This document shows, in pieces, positions 23,273 through 31,022 of a stretch of DNA of 64,000 bases. The notes under the pieces are model-generated. The model ran no database searches and was not told the DNA's origin. It saw nothing but the letters and a program-made list of their open reading frames with translations. The position numbers were made by a program, and so were the translations under genes. Source of the stretch: an uncultured Oscillibacter sp. (GTDB taxonomy: Bacteria > Bacillota > Clostridia > Oscillospirales > Oscillospiraceae); assembly GCA_910583785.1 (NCBI GenBank), contig CAJTZK010000001.1:248001-312000 (forward strand), in the 5' to 3' direction. The stretch's first letter is position 1, and the number at the start of each line of letters is the position of its first letter.

Positions 23273-25818
23273 TTTTTCGCGTAGGGCGTCCCCTCCAGGG
23301 GCAGGGCGGTCCGCCGCCTGCCGTCATAGCGGAAGTACGCATCGGCAATGGCGGGAGCAGTGGGAATCGACGTGATCTCCCCGATGCCGATGGCCCCGCA
23401 GGCCACGTCCAGCCCCTCCTTCTCCACGATGATGGGGACGATCTCCGGAACCTGGTTGGCCCGGAACAGTCCCAGGGTGCCAAATTTTACATGGGGCTTG
23501 CAGTCCGCCAGGGGGTAACGCTCCGTCAGGGCGTAACCCATGGACATAACCACGCCGCCCTCAATCTGGCCCTCCACCGAAAGGGGATTCACCGCTTTGC
23601 CCACGTCGTGGGCGGCGACTATCTGCTTCAGCTTCCCCTCCTCGTCCAGGATGCAGACCTGCGTGGCGTAGCCGTAGGCAATGTGGCTGACAGGGTTGGG
23701 CACGCTGGCCCCCAGGGGGTCCGTCCTGCCCAGGTATTCGCCATAAAACTCCCTGCCGTCCAGGGAGGACAGCCCCCCATCCTCCAGGGCCGCTTTCAGG
23801 CCCTCGCAGGCCCGGCGGCAGGCCTCGCCAGTGAACAGGGTCTGGCGGGAGCCGGAGGTGGTGCCGGAGTCCGGCGCAGAATAGGTATTGGACCGCTCGT
23901 AAACCACGCGTTCATGGTCCAGGCCCGTCTGGTCACAGACCATCTGGGTCAGCACCGTGCCCAGGCCCTGGCCGATACAAGAGGCCCCGGCAAAAATGTG
24001 AACCTTGCCGTCCTCCACCGCCAGCCGGACCCGGCCCGTGTCCGGGATGCCCACGCCTACGCCCGCGTTCTTCATAGCGCAGGCCAGGCCCGCGTACCTG
24101 GCCTTTTCATAATAGGGCTTTACCGCCTCCAGAGTTTCCACAAGCCCGGTGGACTCGTCCACGATCTGGCCGTTGGGCAGCTCCTGGCCAGGGCGGATGG
24201 CATTCCGGTACCGGATTTCCCAGGGGCTGATGCCCACCACGTCCGCCATCTGGTTCAACAGGCTCTCGATGCAGAAGCAGGTCTGGGTCACGCCGAAGCC
24301 CCGGAAGGCCCCGGCGGGGGGATTGTTGGTGTACCAGGCCCAGCCGTCAATCTCGAAGTTCTGGTAATTATAAGGCCCGGCGGCGTGGGTGCAGGCCCGT
24401 TCCAGCACCGGGCCGCCCAGGGAGGCATAAGCTCCGGTATCCGCCACCACGCTGGCCTTCACGCCCTGGATCATCCCGTTTTCATCGCAGCCCAGGGTAA
24501 ACTCCATCTCCATGGGGTGCCGCTTGGGGTGGATGAGGAGGCTCTCCGCCCGGCTGAGTTTCACCTTCACCGGGCGTTTCGTCAGGTAGGCCACCAGCGC
24601 GGCGTGGTGCTGGACCGTCACGTCCTCCTTGCCGCCGAAGCCGCCGCCCACCAGGCAGTTTTGGACCTTTACCTTCTCCGCCGGGAGGCCCAGCATCCCC
24701 ATCGTCTCGTGCTGGGTATCGTAGGTTCCCTGGTCCGTGGAGAGGACCATGACGCCGTCCCCGTCGGGATAGGCCACGGCACACTCCGGCTCCAGGAAGG
24801 CGTGCTCCGTCCAGGGCGTGGAGAATTTCTCCGTGAGGACATGCCTGGCGTTCGCAATGGCCGCCGCCGGGTCGCCCCGCTGGATGTGCTTGTGGGCCAG
24901 GAGGTTCCCCTCCCGGTGGACCAGGGGCGCGCCCTCCGCCATGGCCTCCTGGGGACTGCGGACCATGGGGAGCACCTCGTAATCCACCTTCACCAGGGCC
25001 TTGGCCTTTTCCAGGGTCTCCTGGTCCCCGGCGGCCACGATGCAGATGGCGTCGCCCAGGTAATGAGTGATGTCCCCCACGGCGATCATGGTGTCCCAGT
25101 CCTTTTTCAGGTGGCCCACCTTGTTGCTCCCGGGGATGTCGGCGGCGGTAAACACCCCCGCTACGCCGGGCAGGGCCTTGGCCTCCTCCGTGTGAATCGC
25201 CAGGACCCGGGCCCTGGGGTATTGGGCGCGGACGGCGGAGGCGTAGAGCATCCCGTCCATATACACGTCGTCGGGATAGATTCCCGTTCCGGTGACTTTT
25301 TCCTCCACGTCCACCCGGGGTACCCTGGCTCCCAAGGACCAGCCGGAGGGAATTTCAGGAACCTCCCCCTTCCGGAAGAGCTCCGCCGCCAGAAGAACCG
25401 CGTCGATAATCTTCACATATCCAGTGCAACGGCAGATGTTGTTCCGGATGGCAAAGGCCGCTTCCTCCCGGGAGGGGCTCCGGTTCCCATCCAGAAGGGC
25501 CTTGGCGCACATGACCATACCCGGGATGCAGAAGCCGCACTGGACCGCCCCGGCCTGTCCGAAGGCGTATGTATATACCCGCTTTTCAAAGTCCGTCAGG
25601 CCCTCCACCGTGAGGACGCTTTTCCCCTCCAGCTTATCCGTCTGAGGGATGCAGGCCCGGGTGGGCTTGCCGTCGATGAGTACCGTGCAGGTACCGCAGG
25701 CGCCCTCGCTGCATCCGTCCTTCACGGAAGTCAGGCCCAGGCTGTCCCGTAGGAAACGAATCAGCTTCTGGTTTTTCTCCACGGTGACTGGTTTGCCGTT
25801 TACGGTAAATGCCGCCAT
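23269..25818 (-). CDS. Fused 2Fe-2S/molybdenum hydroxylase (xanthine dehydrogenase-like)
   Basis: An 849-residue single-chain enzyme. Residues ~1-160 form the two-cluster iron-sulphur domain (CSEGACGTCTV, QCGFCIPG, CRCTGY). The rest is a molybdopterin-binding large subunit (VGGGFGGKED, GAFRGFGVTQTCF, ASCIGQGLG) with the catalytic glutamate in GIGEITSIPTAPAIADA. No FAD domain is present or adjacent, so electrons must leave by another partner. This layout is that of selenium-dependent purine hydroxylases and E. coli XdhD; no selenium-insertion genes are in the window, so selenium dependence is only a possibility. The start is ATG 25818 with AAGGAG 6 nt upstream. Confidence 0.88.
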   Translation of the reverse strand: MAAFTVNGKPVTVEKNQKLIRFLRDSLGLTSVKDGCSEGACGTCTVLIDGKPTRACIPQTDKLEGKSVLTVEGLTDFEKRVYTYAFGQAGAVQCGFCIPGMVMCAKALLDGNRSPSREEAAFAIRNNICRCTGYVKIIDAVLLAAELFRKGEVPEIPSGWSLGARVPRVDVEEKVTGTGIYPDDVYMDGMLYASAVRAQYPRARVLAIHTEEAKALPGVAGVFTAADIPGSNKVGHLKKDWDTMIAVGDITHYLGDAICIVAAGDQETLEKAKALVKVDYEVLPMVRSPQEAMAEGAPLVHREGNLLAHKHIQRGDPAAAIANARHVLTEKFSTPWTEHAFLEPECAVAYPDGDGVMVLSTDQGTYDTQHETMGMLGLPAEKVKVQNCLVGGGFGGKEDVTVQHHAALVAYLTKRPVKVKLSRAESLLIHPKRHPMEMEFTLGCDENGMIQGVKASVVADTGAYASLGGPVLERACTHAAGPYNYQNFEIDGWAWYTNNPPAGAFRGFGVTQTCFCIESLLNQMADVVGISPWEIRYRNAIRPGQELPNGQIVDESTGLVETLEAVKPYYEKARYAGLACAMKNAGVGVGIPDTGRVRLAVEDGKVHIFAGASCIGQGLGTVLTQMVCDQTGLDHERVVYERSNTYSAPDSGTTSGSRQTLFTGEACRRACEGLKAALEDGGLSSLDGREFYGEYLGRTDPLGASVPNPVSHIAYGYATQVCILDEEGKLKQIVAAHDVGKAVNPLSVEGQIEGGVVMSMGYALTERYPLADCKPHVKFGTLGLFRANQVPEIVPIIVEKEGLDVACGAIGIGEITSIPTAPAIADAYFRYDGRRRTALPLEGTPYAKK

Positions 25819-25873
25819 AAAAAACTCCTTGCTTCCGTGCCCGTCCCGGTCCCACGGCCATGTTGTATTCAGA

Positions 25874-25927
25874 AAGGTCAACCTTTCCGTTGTTGTCTAT
25901 TATACACGAAGGTCAACCCATAATCAA
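25874..25927 (-). promoter_or_regulatory. Promoter with twin operator-like repeats, Mo-hydroxylase gene
   Basis: Minus strand: -35 TTGATT (25927-25922), a 17-nt spacer, -10 TATAAT (25904-25899). The sequence AAGGTCAACC occurs twice in the same orientation on the plus strand, at 25909-25918 inside the spacer and at 25874-25883 just downstream of the start site, 35 bp apart. Each copy is close to the dyad AGGT-NN-ACCT. The placement suggests a repressor site. Confidence 0.65.
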
Positions 25928-25957
25928 GGGCACTTTTGTCATCTCGTTATTCTATGT

Positions 25958-26587
25958 TTAGATGAACGATGGAAGCTCCCAGCCCACGGCCAGGGCTCCC
26001 TTCCGGACGCTGATCCGGGCTTCCGCCTCTAGAATGTGGTTGCTGACGCCCAGGGGAAAGTCCGGCGTCAGCACGGCGTCTTTCAGGGGATACTGGAAGC
26101 CCGCCTCGTCCACACCCTCCGCCCGGTCCCCCAGGCAAAAGGCGGAAAACAGGCCCCATTCCACCGTCCGCGCCACGGTAAACGCCTCGTTTTCTATGGC
26201 GGTCCAGACGAAATCGTCGTCATAGAGGAAGCCTCTGGCTCCCCTCCGGCGGAGGAACAGCAGGGCTTGGAGATTCGCCAGCGTGTGGTCCAGGCGTTTC
26301 CCTCCAGTGCCTCCATAAATATAAAAAGTACCGCAGGATTGTTCCAGCCCCTCCCGGATGGCGGCCAGGGTGTCCGTGTCGTCTTTCTCCATCGGCAGGC
26401 GGCAGACGCGGGCAAAGTCCGCCGGGGGCTCCATAGAGTCAAAGTCCCCCAGAAGAAGGTCCGGCTGGAGCTTTTCCCGCAAGCAGTGCTGGTATCCCCC
26501 GTCGGCGGCGATGACGAAATCGCCAGGGGCGGGACGCTCCCGCAGGCCGTAAAAGCTCCCAGCGGCGAAGATGAAGCAGCGTTTCAT
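25958..26587 (-). CDS. thiN: Thiamine pyrophosphokinase
   Basis: A 209-residue enzyme that transfers pyrophosphate from ATP to thiamine. The N-terminal catalytic domain shows VIAADGGYQH, LLLGDFDSM, KDDTDTLAAI and YGGTGGKRLDHTLANLQ, all family signatures including the Asp residues that bind Mg-ATP. The C-terminal beta-sandwich that binds thiamine follows (TPDFPLGVSNHI). A TATAAT-like -10 lies ~50 bp upstream near 26628-26635. The usual neighbours (rsgA, rpe) are absent. No TPP riboswitch was seen in its short leader. Confidence 0.93.
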   Translation of the reverse strand: MKRCFIFAAGSFYGLRERPAPGDFVIAADGGYQHCLREKLQPDLLLGDFDSMEPPADFARVCRLPMEKDDTDTLAAIREGLEQSCGTFYIYGGTGGKRLDHTLANLQALLFLRRRGARGFLYDDDFVWTAIENEAFTVARTVEWGLFSAFCLGDRAEGVDEAGFQYPLKDAVLTPDFPLGVSNHILEAEARISVRKGALAVGWELPSFI

Positions 26588-26815
26588 AAACAGGCTCTCC
26601 TTTGCGGCATTCGTTCGATGCTTTCATTATAACAGCTCCCTCTGGAGAATTCCAGTCCCTGCCGCCGTCTTTCCCTCCCCGCCCGGTCCCGGCGGGCCGC
26701 CTGTGCGGCGTATCCCCTGTATGCCCACGGAAGCAGGGCGGACCTGTGTGTCCACCCCTGCGCCGCCTTCCGCCTATAAAATGCGCGGGGGCACGCCCTT
26801 TTTTTATTTCCCCCC

Positions 26816-26863
26816 TTGACAAGAACGATTGTTCGATTTATAATAATACTCGAACAAAATTTC
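26816..26863 (+). promoter_or_regulatory. Strong promoter with LexA-type SOS box
   Basis: -35 TTGACA (26816-26821), a 17-nt spacer, -10 TATAAT (26839-26844): a consensus sigma-A promoter. Inside the spacer is GAACGATTGTTC (26823-26834), which fits the Gram-positive LexA core GAAC-N4-GTTC exactly. A weaker copy, GAACAAAATTTC (26852-26863), follows the -10. LexA bound here would block RNA polymerase, so the downstream three-gene operon should be DNA-damage inducible. Confidence 0.82.
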
Positions 26864-26882
26864 TATCAGGAGGGATTTCCAA

Positions 26883-27068
26883 ATGACAGGCTGGACTCTG
26901 TTTTTCACGCTTCTGGGCGTGGCAATCCTCACCGCCCAGCTGTTCCGCCTCATCGACCTGATTGAGCGCCCCGCCCGGCGCTCCCGGAGGGCGTATCTTC
27001 CATCGGCCTGGAATGTGCTGCTGTGGGAGATCCTGCGTGAAAATCCATGGACGTCCTGGAGAAGCTGA
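26883..27068 (+). CDS. Small single-span membrane protein, first gene of SOS operon
   Basis: A 61-residue protein I do not recognise. Residues ~3-24 are a hydrophobic helix (WTLFFTLLGVAILTAQLF), followed by a strongly basic stretch (RPARRSRR), giving an N-out/C-in single-span topology. AGGAGGG lies 9 nt before ATG 26883, so it is translated. Its last 22 nt overlap the start of the radical-SAM gene, which has no good ribosome site of its own, implying coupling. Small single-span proteins at the head of SOS operons (YneA, SidA types) block cell division; whether this one does is conjecture. Confidence 0.65.
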   Translation: MTGWTLFFTLLGVAILTAQLFRLIDLIERPARRSRRAYLPSAWNVLLWEILRENPWTSWRS

Positions 27069-28321
27069 CCATTCTCACCGACGCCGCCAAGTATGACGCC
27101 GCCTGTACCTCCAGCGGGGGAACCCGGACCGCGAAGAAGGGGTATATCGGCAACACCTCCACCGCCTTGGCGGGATGCTGCCACACCTTCGCCGCCGATG
27201 GACGCTGCGTCACGCTGCTCAAGGTGCTGCTGACCAACCGCTGCGTATACGACTGCAAGTACTGTGTCAACCGCCGGAGCAACGAGACCAGGCGGGCGGC
27301 CTTCACCCCGGAGGAACTGGCGGACCTGACCATCCAGTTTTACCGGAGGAACTATATCGAGGGGCTGTTCCTCTCCTCCGGGGTCTTCCGCAGCCCGGAC
27401 TACACCACGGAATTGATGATCCGTGCCCTGTCCCTCCTCCGGGAGCAGTACCGCTTCAACGGCTATATCCACGCCAAGGCCATCCCCGGAACGTCGCCGG
27501 AACTGGTGGAACGGCTCGGGTTTCTGGCGGACCGCCTCAGTGTGAACATCGAGCTGCCCTCGGAGGCAGGGCTGAAGTCCCTGGCCCCGGACAAGACAAA
27601 GGGGGCCATTCTGGCCCCCATGCGGCAAATCCAGTCCCGGAACCGGCAGAGCCGGGAGGAACTGGTGAAATTCCGCCACGCCCCCCGCTTCGCCCCCGCT
27701 GGACAGAGTACCCAGCTCATTGTGGGAGCCACCCAGGACACGGACTTCCACATCCTCCGGCTGACCCAGGGTCTCTATGACCGCTACGCTCTGAAACGGG
27801 TGTTCTATTCCGCTTACGTCCCGGTGGTAGAACACGCCCTGCTGCCCGCCCGGGACGCAAAGCCGCCCCTCCTGCGGGAGCACCGCCTCTACCAGGCAGA
27901 CTGGCTGCTGCGGTTTTACGGCTTCCGGGCGGAGGAACTGCTGGATGAGGACAGCCAGGACTTCGACACCCGGGTGGACCCCAAATGCAGCTGGGCCCTG
28001 GCCCATCTGGACTTCTTTCCGGTGGAGGTCAACACCGCCGCCTACGAGAGGCTGCTGCGGATTCCCGGTGTGGGAGTCACCTCCGCCCGGCGGATTCTCA
28101 GCGCCCGGCGGGCGGGCCCTCTCCACATTGAGAACTTAAAAAAACTAGGAGTAGTGATGAAGCGGGCCCAGTACTTTCTCACCGCCTCCGGTAAAATGGC
28201 GGAGGGCCTGCGCTTCACGCCGGACAGCCTCCTCCAGGGGCTCATCGCCGCGGAGCGGCCCCTGCTGCCCCAGCAGGAGGCGGTGCAGCTGTCTCTGTTT
28301 GAGCAGACGGAACCCGCCTGA
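27047..28321 (+). CDS. Putative DNA modification/repair radical SAM protein
   Basis: A 424-residue protein of the family named putative DNA modification/repair radical SAM protein (TIGR03916). The 4Fe-4S cluster cysteines are C66, C70 and C73 in NRCVYDCKYC. A TIM-barrel-like core follows with SSGVFRSPDYT and HAKAIPG. Near the C-terminus a helix-hairpin-helix DNA-binding motif is visible (IPGVGVTSARRIL). The partner family TIGR03915 is encoded next, the constant companion in other genomes. The SOS-type promoter upstream supports a repair role. The reaction is not established. Confidence 0.9.
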   Translation: MDVLEKLTILTDAAKYDAACTSSGGTRTAKKGYIGNTSTALAGCCHTFAADGRCVTLLKVLLTNRCVYDCKYCVNRRSNETRRAAFTPEELADLTIQFYRRNYIEGLFLSSGVFRSPDYTTELMIRALSLLREQYRFNGYIHAKAIPGTSPELVERLGFLADRLSVNIELPSEAGLKSLAPDKTKGAILAPMRQIQSRNRQSREELVKFRHAPRFAPAGQSTQLIVGATQDTDFHILRLTQGLYDRYALKRVFYSAYVPVVEHALLPARDAKPPLLREHRLYQADWLLRFYGFRAEELLDEDSQDFDTRVDPKCSWALAHLDFFPVEVNTAAYERLLRIPGVGVTSARRILSARRAGPLHIENLKKLGVVMKRAQYFLTASGKMAEGLRFTPDSLLQGLIAAERPLLPQQEAVQLSLFEQTEPA

Positions 28322-28335
28322 CAGTACGGTTAATC

Positions 28336-29154
28336 ATGGAAATTTTCTATCACTACGACGGCAGCTTCGACGGCTTCCTCTCCTGCGTCTTCGACAGCTA
28401 CGTACACAAAGAAATCCCCGCCGGATTTTCTTCTGGCGAGGACGGCGTCTTTACCCTATTCGATTCCCGGACGGTTCCCACAGACCCAGGCCACGCCGCC
28501 CGGGTCCTGCGGAAGGTCACCGCCCTGTCCCCGGAGGCCGCCGTCCTGCTGCGGCGGGGCTTCCTTACCTGCCTGCCGGAAAAGGAGCGGTACCTCTTCC
28601 GCCTTATCGCCAAGCTGCTCCAGGAGGGCCCCGGCTTCCTCCGGAACCGTTCCGACGAGACGCTGTACCCGGTTATCCGGGCCGTGCAGCATCTCAACGG
28701 AGAGGTCCACCTCCTAAAGGGCTTCGTCCGCTTCTCAGACCTGGGAGGCGTGCTGGGGGGCGAAATCGAGCCAAAAAACCGGGTTCTCCCGGCGTTGGGG
28801 GGACACTTCACCGCCCGGTTTCACAACGAGCGTTTCTTCCTTTATGACCGCACCCACAGGGAGGCCCTGTTCCACGTCCCCGGCCAGTCGGTTATCCGGC
28901 CCCTGTCGGCCTTCCAGATGGCCCCGCCGGACGAGGCGGAGGCCCGTTACCGCCTGCTGTGGAAGCGGTTTTATGATACCATTGCCATCAAGGAACGGGA
29001 AAACCCCCGCCTGCGCATGAGCAACATGCCCAAACGCTACTGGGGCACCATGACGGAGTTCCAAAGGGAGGACTTCTTCCGGCCGTCCTCCGCAGGCGCC
29101 GTTCTTCCGCCGCCGATTCCCTCCGGTCTTCCGCCAGGCCCGGAAGCGCCTTAA
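28336..29154 (+). CDS. TIGR03915-family DNA metabolism protein
   Basis: A 272-residue partner of the radical-SAM repair protein. The N-terminus begins with the family's typical FYHYDGSFDGFLSCVFDSY. The middle holds RLIAKLLQEG...VQHLNGEVHLLKGFVRFSDL and HFTARFHNERFFLYDRTH. Near the C-terminus is RMSNMPKRYWGTMTEF, followed by a proline-rich tail. The start is ATG 28336, 14 bp after the upstream stop and without a strong ribosome site, so coupling is likely. Function is inferred only from the conserved pairing and the shared LexA-type promoter. Confidence 0.88.
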   Translation: MEIFYHYDGSFDGFLSCVFDSYVHKEIPAGFSSGEDGVFTLFDSRTVPTDPGHAARVLRKVTALSPEAAVLLRRGFLTCLPEKERYLFRLIAKLLQEGPGFLRNRSDETLYPVIRAVQHLNGEVHLLKGFVRFSDLGGVLGGEIEPKNRVLPALGGHFTARFHNERFFLYDRTHREALFHVPGQSVIRPLSAFQMAPPDEAEARYRLLWKRFYDTIAIKERENPRLRMSNMPKRYWGTMTEFQREDFFRPSSAGAVLPPPIPSGLPPGPEAP

Positions 29155-29246
29155 CGTTCCTCCGTCTCCTCTTGGCCCTCCGGGCATGCGGGGGCCCTAA
29201 GCGGCAAAGCCCCCAAGGCCCCCCATCTCTTATGAGAAAACGCCAG

Positions 29247-29951
29247 TCAAACCTCGAAGCTTTCCCGGAGCCGTTTTAAGCCCCGGCGTTCCAGCCGGGA
29301 AATCTGCACCTGGGACACCCCCACTACCCGGGCCGTCTGCTCCTGGGTCAGCCCCTTGAAATAGCGGAGGAGGATCGTCATCCGCTCCTTCTCCGGCAGA
29401 CCGTCAATGGCCTCCCGGAGGGCGATGCGCTCCACCAGCCCCTCCTCCGGGGCCTCGGTGCCTAGGGACCCCTCCAGGGTCAGCCCGTCCGCCATCTCCT
29501 GCTGGAGGGACTCCGGGGCGTCGGTGGCCAGGTCCGTCCGGGCAATTTCCTCCGGCGCCAGCCCTGTGGCCTCCGACAGTTCCGAGAGGGCTGGCTCCCG
29601 GCCCAGCTCATGGCGGAGGCGCTCCCGGGCCGTATAGAGGGTCTGGGCCTGTTCCCGGATGCTCCGCCCTACTTTCACCGCTCCGTCGTCCCGGAGGAAG
29701 CGGCGGATTTCCCCGGCGATTTTCGGCACGGCATAAGTGGAAAAACAGGTCCCATAGTCAAAATCAAAGCCCTGGACCGCTTTTAAAAACCCCAGGCAGC
29801 CCAGCTGATAGAGGTCGTCCGGCTCCACGCCCCGGCCATAATACCGCCGGACCACGCTCCAGATCAAGCCGTTATTCTCGATGACCGCCCGCTCACAGGC
29901 GTCCCGGTCCCCCTGCTGGGCCGCCCGGAGGAGCTCCAGCGCGGCGCTCAT
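29247..29951 (-). CDS. sigF: Sporulation sigma factor SigF
   Basis: The 234-residue early forespore sigma factor. Region 2 reads VIENNGLIWSVVRRYYGRGVEPDDLYQLG and FDYGTCFSTYAVPKIAGEIRRFLRDD (shown in part), and region 4 carries the helix-turn-helix QEQTARVVGVSQVQISRLE. It is the third gene of spoIIA and overlaps spoIIAB as ATGA. It is held inactive by SpoIIAB until septation, then transcribes genes such as sigG, whose promoter in this window matches the sigma-F consensus. Confidence 0.94.
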   Translation of the reverse strand: MSAALELLRAAQQGDRDACERAVIENNGLIWSVVRRYYGRGVEPDDLYQLGCLGFLKAVQGFDFDYGTCFSTYAVPKIAGEIRRFLRDDGAVKVGRSIREQAQTLYTARERLRHELGREPALSELSEATGLAPEEIARTDLATDAPESLQQEMADGLTLEGSLGTEAPEEGLVERIALREAIDGLPEKERMTILLRYFKGLTQEQTARVVGVSQVQISRLERRGLKRLRESFEV

Positions 29952-30391
29952 TTCTTCAGCCGGGGGGCCAGCTTCTTCCGCATCACCACCGTGGTCCCCT
30001 TGTTTACAGCAGACCGTACCGTTACCTTATCCATAAAACTCTCCATAATGGTAAAGCCCATGCCGCTGCGCTCCTCCCCTCCAGTGGTGAACATGGGCTG
30101 CCGGGCCTTGTCCACGTCGGGGATGCCCCGGCCATGGTCCTTCACCGTCAGCTCCAGCACGTTTCCCGCCAGCACCCGCAGCTTCAGCGTCACGCCGCCG
30201 ATGGCGTCCGGGTAGCCGTGTACAATGGCGTTGGTCACCGCCTCGCTGACGGCGGTTTTGATATCCTCCAGTTCGTTGAGCGTCGGGTCCATCTGCGCGG
30301 CGAAGCAGGCCGCAGCAGAGCGGGCGAAGCTCTCGTTCCGGCTCTGGCTGGGAAAGTCCAGGGTGACCTCGTTGACTGCCTTGGTCCTCAT
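29948..30391 (-). CDS. spoIIAB: Anti-sigma F factor SpoIIAB
   Basis: A 147-residue GHKL-type serine kinase that binds and holds SigF and phosphorylates SpoIIAA. ATP-lid motifs are clear: the N box EAVTNAIVHGY (catalytic E50, Mg-binding N54), the G1 box DHGRGIPD (84-91) and the G2 box SGMGFTIM. It lies between spoIIAA (15-bp gap) and sigF (overlap), the fixed spoIIA order. GG-rich ribosome site (GGAGG) upstream of ATG 30391. Confidence 0.95.
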   Translation of the reverse strand: MRTKAVNEVTLDFPSQSRNESFARSAAACFAAQMDPTLNELEDIKTAVSEAVTNAIVHGYPDAIGGVTLKLRVLAGNVLELTVKDHGRGIPDVDKARQPMFTTGGEERSGMGFTIMESFMDKVTVRSAVNKGTTVVMRKKLAPRLKK

Positions 30392-30406
30392 GTATGTAAA
30401 ACCTCC

Positions 30407-30712
30407 TTACTTGATCGTCACAAGACGGTTGATCCCGGCGGCGTCCAGCACCCGCCGGGCTTGGGGAGACACCCCCCGCACCAGCAGCCCGCCGTCCAGC
30501 AGCTGCATCTTCTGCCGGGCCCGGAGGATCACCGCGATGCCTGAGCTGTCCATAAATGTAATTCCAGAAAGGTCCAGCACCAGCTTCCGGGGCAGCGCCG
30601 CATCCAGGGCCTCCTCCAGCTCCCGGAGGGCGGTCCGGGCCCCGTGGTGGTCCAACTCCCCGCTGAGCTCCAGCAGCAGGTTCCGGTCCGCACTCTTTAC
30701 CTGGATTTCCAT
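30407..30712 (-). CDS. spoIIAA: Anti-sigma F factor antagonist SpoIIAA
   Basis: A 101-residue STAS-domain protein. The phosphorylatable serine lies in ITFMDSSGIAVIL (D55-S56-S57-G58; the second serine corresponds to the site phosphorylated by SpoIIAB). Dephosphorylated protein displaces SigF from SpoIIAB. The start is ATG 30712, with GAGGGG 6 nt upstream; the in-frame extension to 30733 is rejected. First gene of spoIIA. Confidence 0.95.
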   Translation of the reverse strand: MEIQVKSADRNLLLELSGELDHHGARTALRELEEALDAALPRKLVLDLSGITFMDSSGIAVILRARQKMQLLDGGLLVRGVSPQARRVLDAAGINRLVTIK

Positions 30713-30793
30713 ATTGTTCCCCTCTTTTGTCAAAAATATGCCTGGTTCGCCATTTTTTGCCGCCGTCCCCCAGGGGACAAGCTCTCAAAGCTG

Positions 30794-30857
30794 ATGATAG
30801 CACGTCCTCTGACGGCTTTCTGTCGAAATCCATAAGAAGAACCTGGAAATTTCGGCA
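30794..30857 (-). promoter_or_regulatory. spoIIA promoter region with two Spo0A boxes
   Basis: TGTCGAA (plus strand 30821-30827) matches the 0A-box consensus, and TGCCGAA (minus strand, 30857-30851) is a second copy. The minus-strand reverse of the first box, TTCGACA, overlaps a -35-like TCGACA placed 21 nt upstream of TATCAT (30799-30794). This long spacer resembles Spo0A-dependent sigma-A promoters such as spoIIG. I could not find a clear sigma-H promoter. Confidence 0.55.
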
Positions 30858-30895
30858 AAACGTGGAAATACTTTCCCTGGCGCCTGAAAGAGAAG

Positions 30896-30921
30896 CGCCC
30901 GCCGTTTCCTATCGGCGGGCG
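30896..30921. terminator. Hairpin between spoIIA and blaI-like promoters
   Basis: CGCCCGCCG (30896-30904) pairs with CGGCGGGCG (30913-30921). Only short T-runs follow, so it may insulate the two divergent promoters and not end a defined transcript. Confidence 0.4.
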
Positions 30922-30945
30922 TTTCCATTTTGTAACCAGCTTTAG

Positions 30946-31002
30946 GTTGACAACCGTCTACCTTTCTGCTATGCTGTTCCTATAAGGTAGACAGCCGTAT
31001 AC
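30946..31002 (+). promoter_or_regulatory. BlaI-type promoter with two operators
   Basis: -35 TTGACA (30947-30952), a 17-nt spacer, -10 TATGCT (30970-30975). A 16-bp dyad-like element GT(T/A)GACA(A/G)CCGT(C/A)TAC occurs twice: 30946-30961 over the -35 and 30987-31002 between the start site and the ribosome site. The second copy fits GTA-N-AC-N-GC-N-GT-N-TAC. Two operators bracketing the core promoter suit autorepression by the BlaI protein encoded next. Confidence 0.75.
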
Positions 31003-31022
31003 CTATCTGAGGAGGTGTTTTT

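Noticed and set aside
25819..25957. Purine or molybdenum-cofactor riboswitch in front of the fused Mo-hydroxylase
   Set aside because: The leader after the predicted start site is ~75 nt, with no conserved aptamer core; repeated operator-like boxes explain it better.
26588..26640. TPP riboswitch in front of thiN
   Set aside because: The leader is too short and lacks the CUGAGA-type core.
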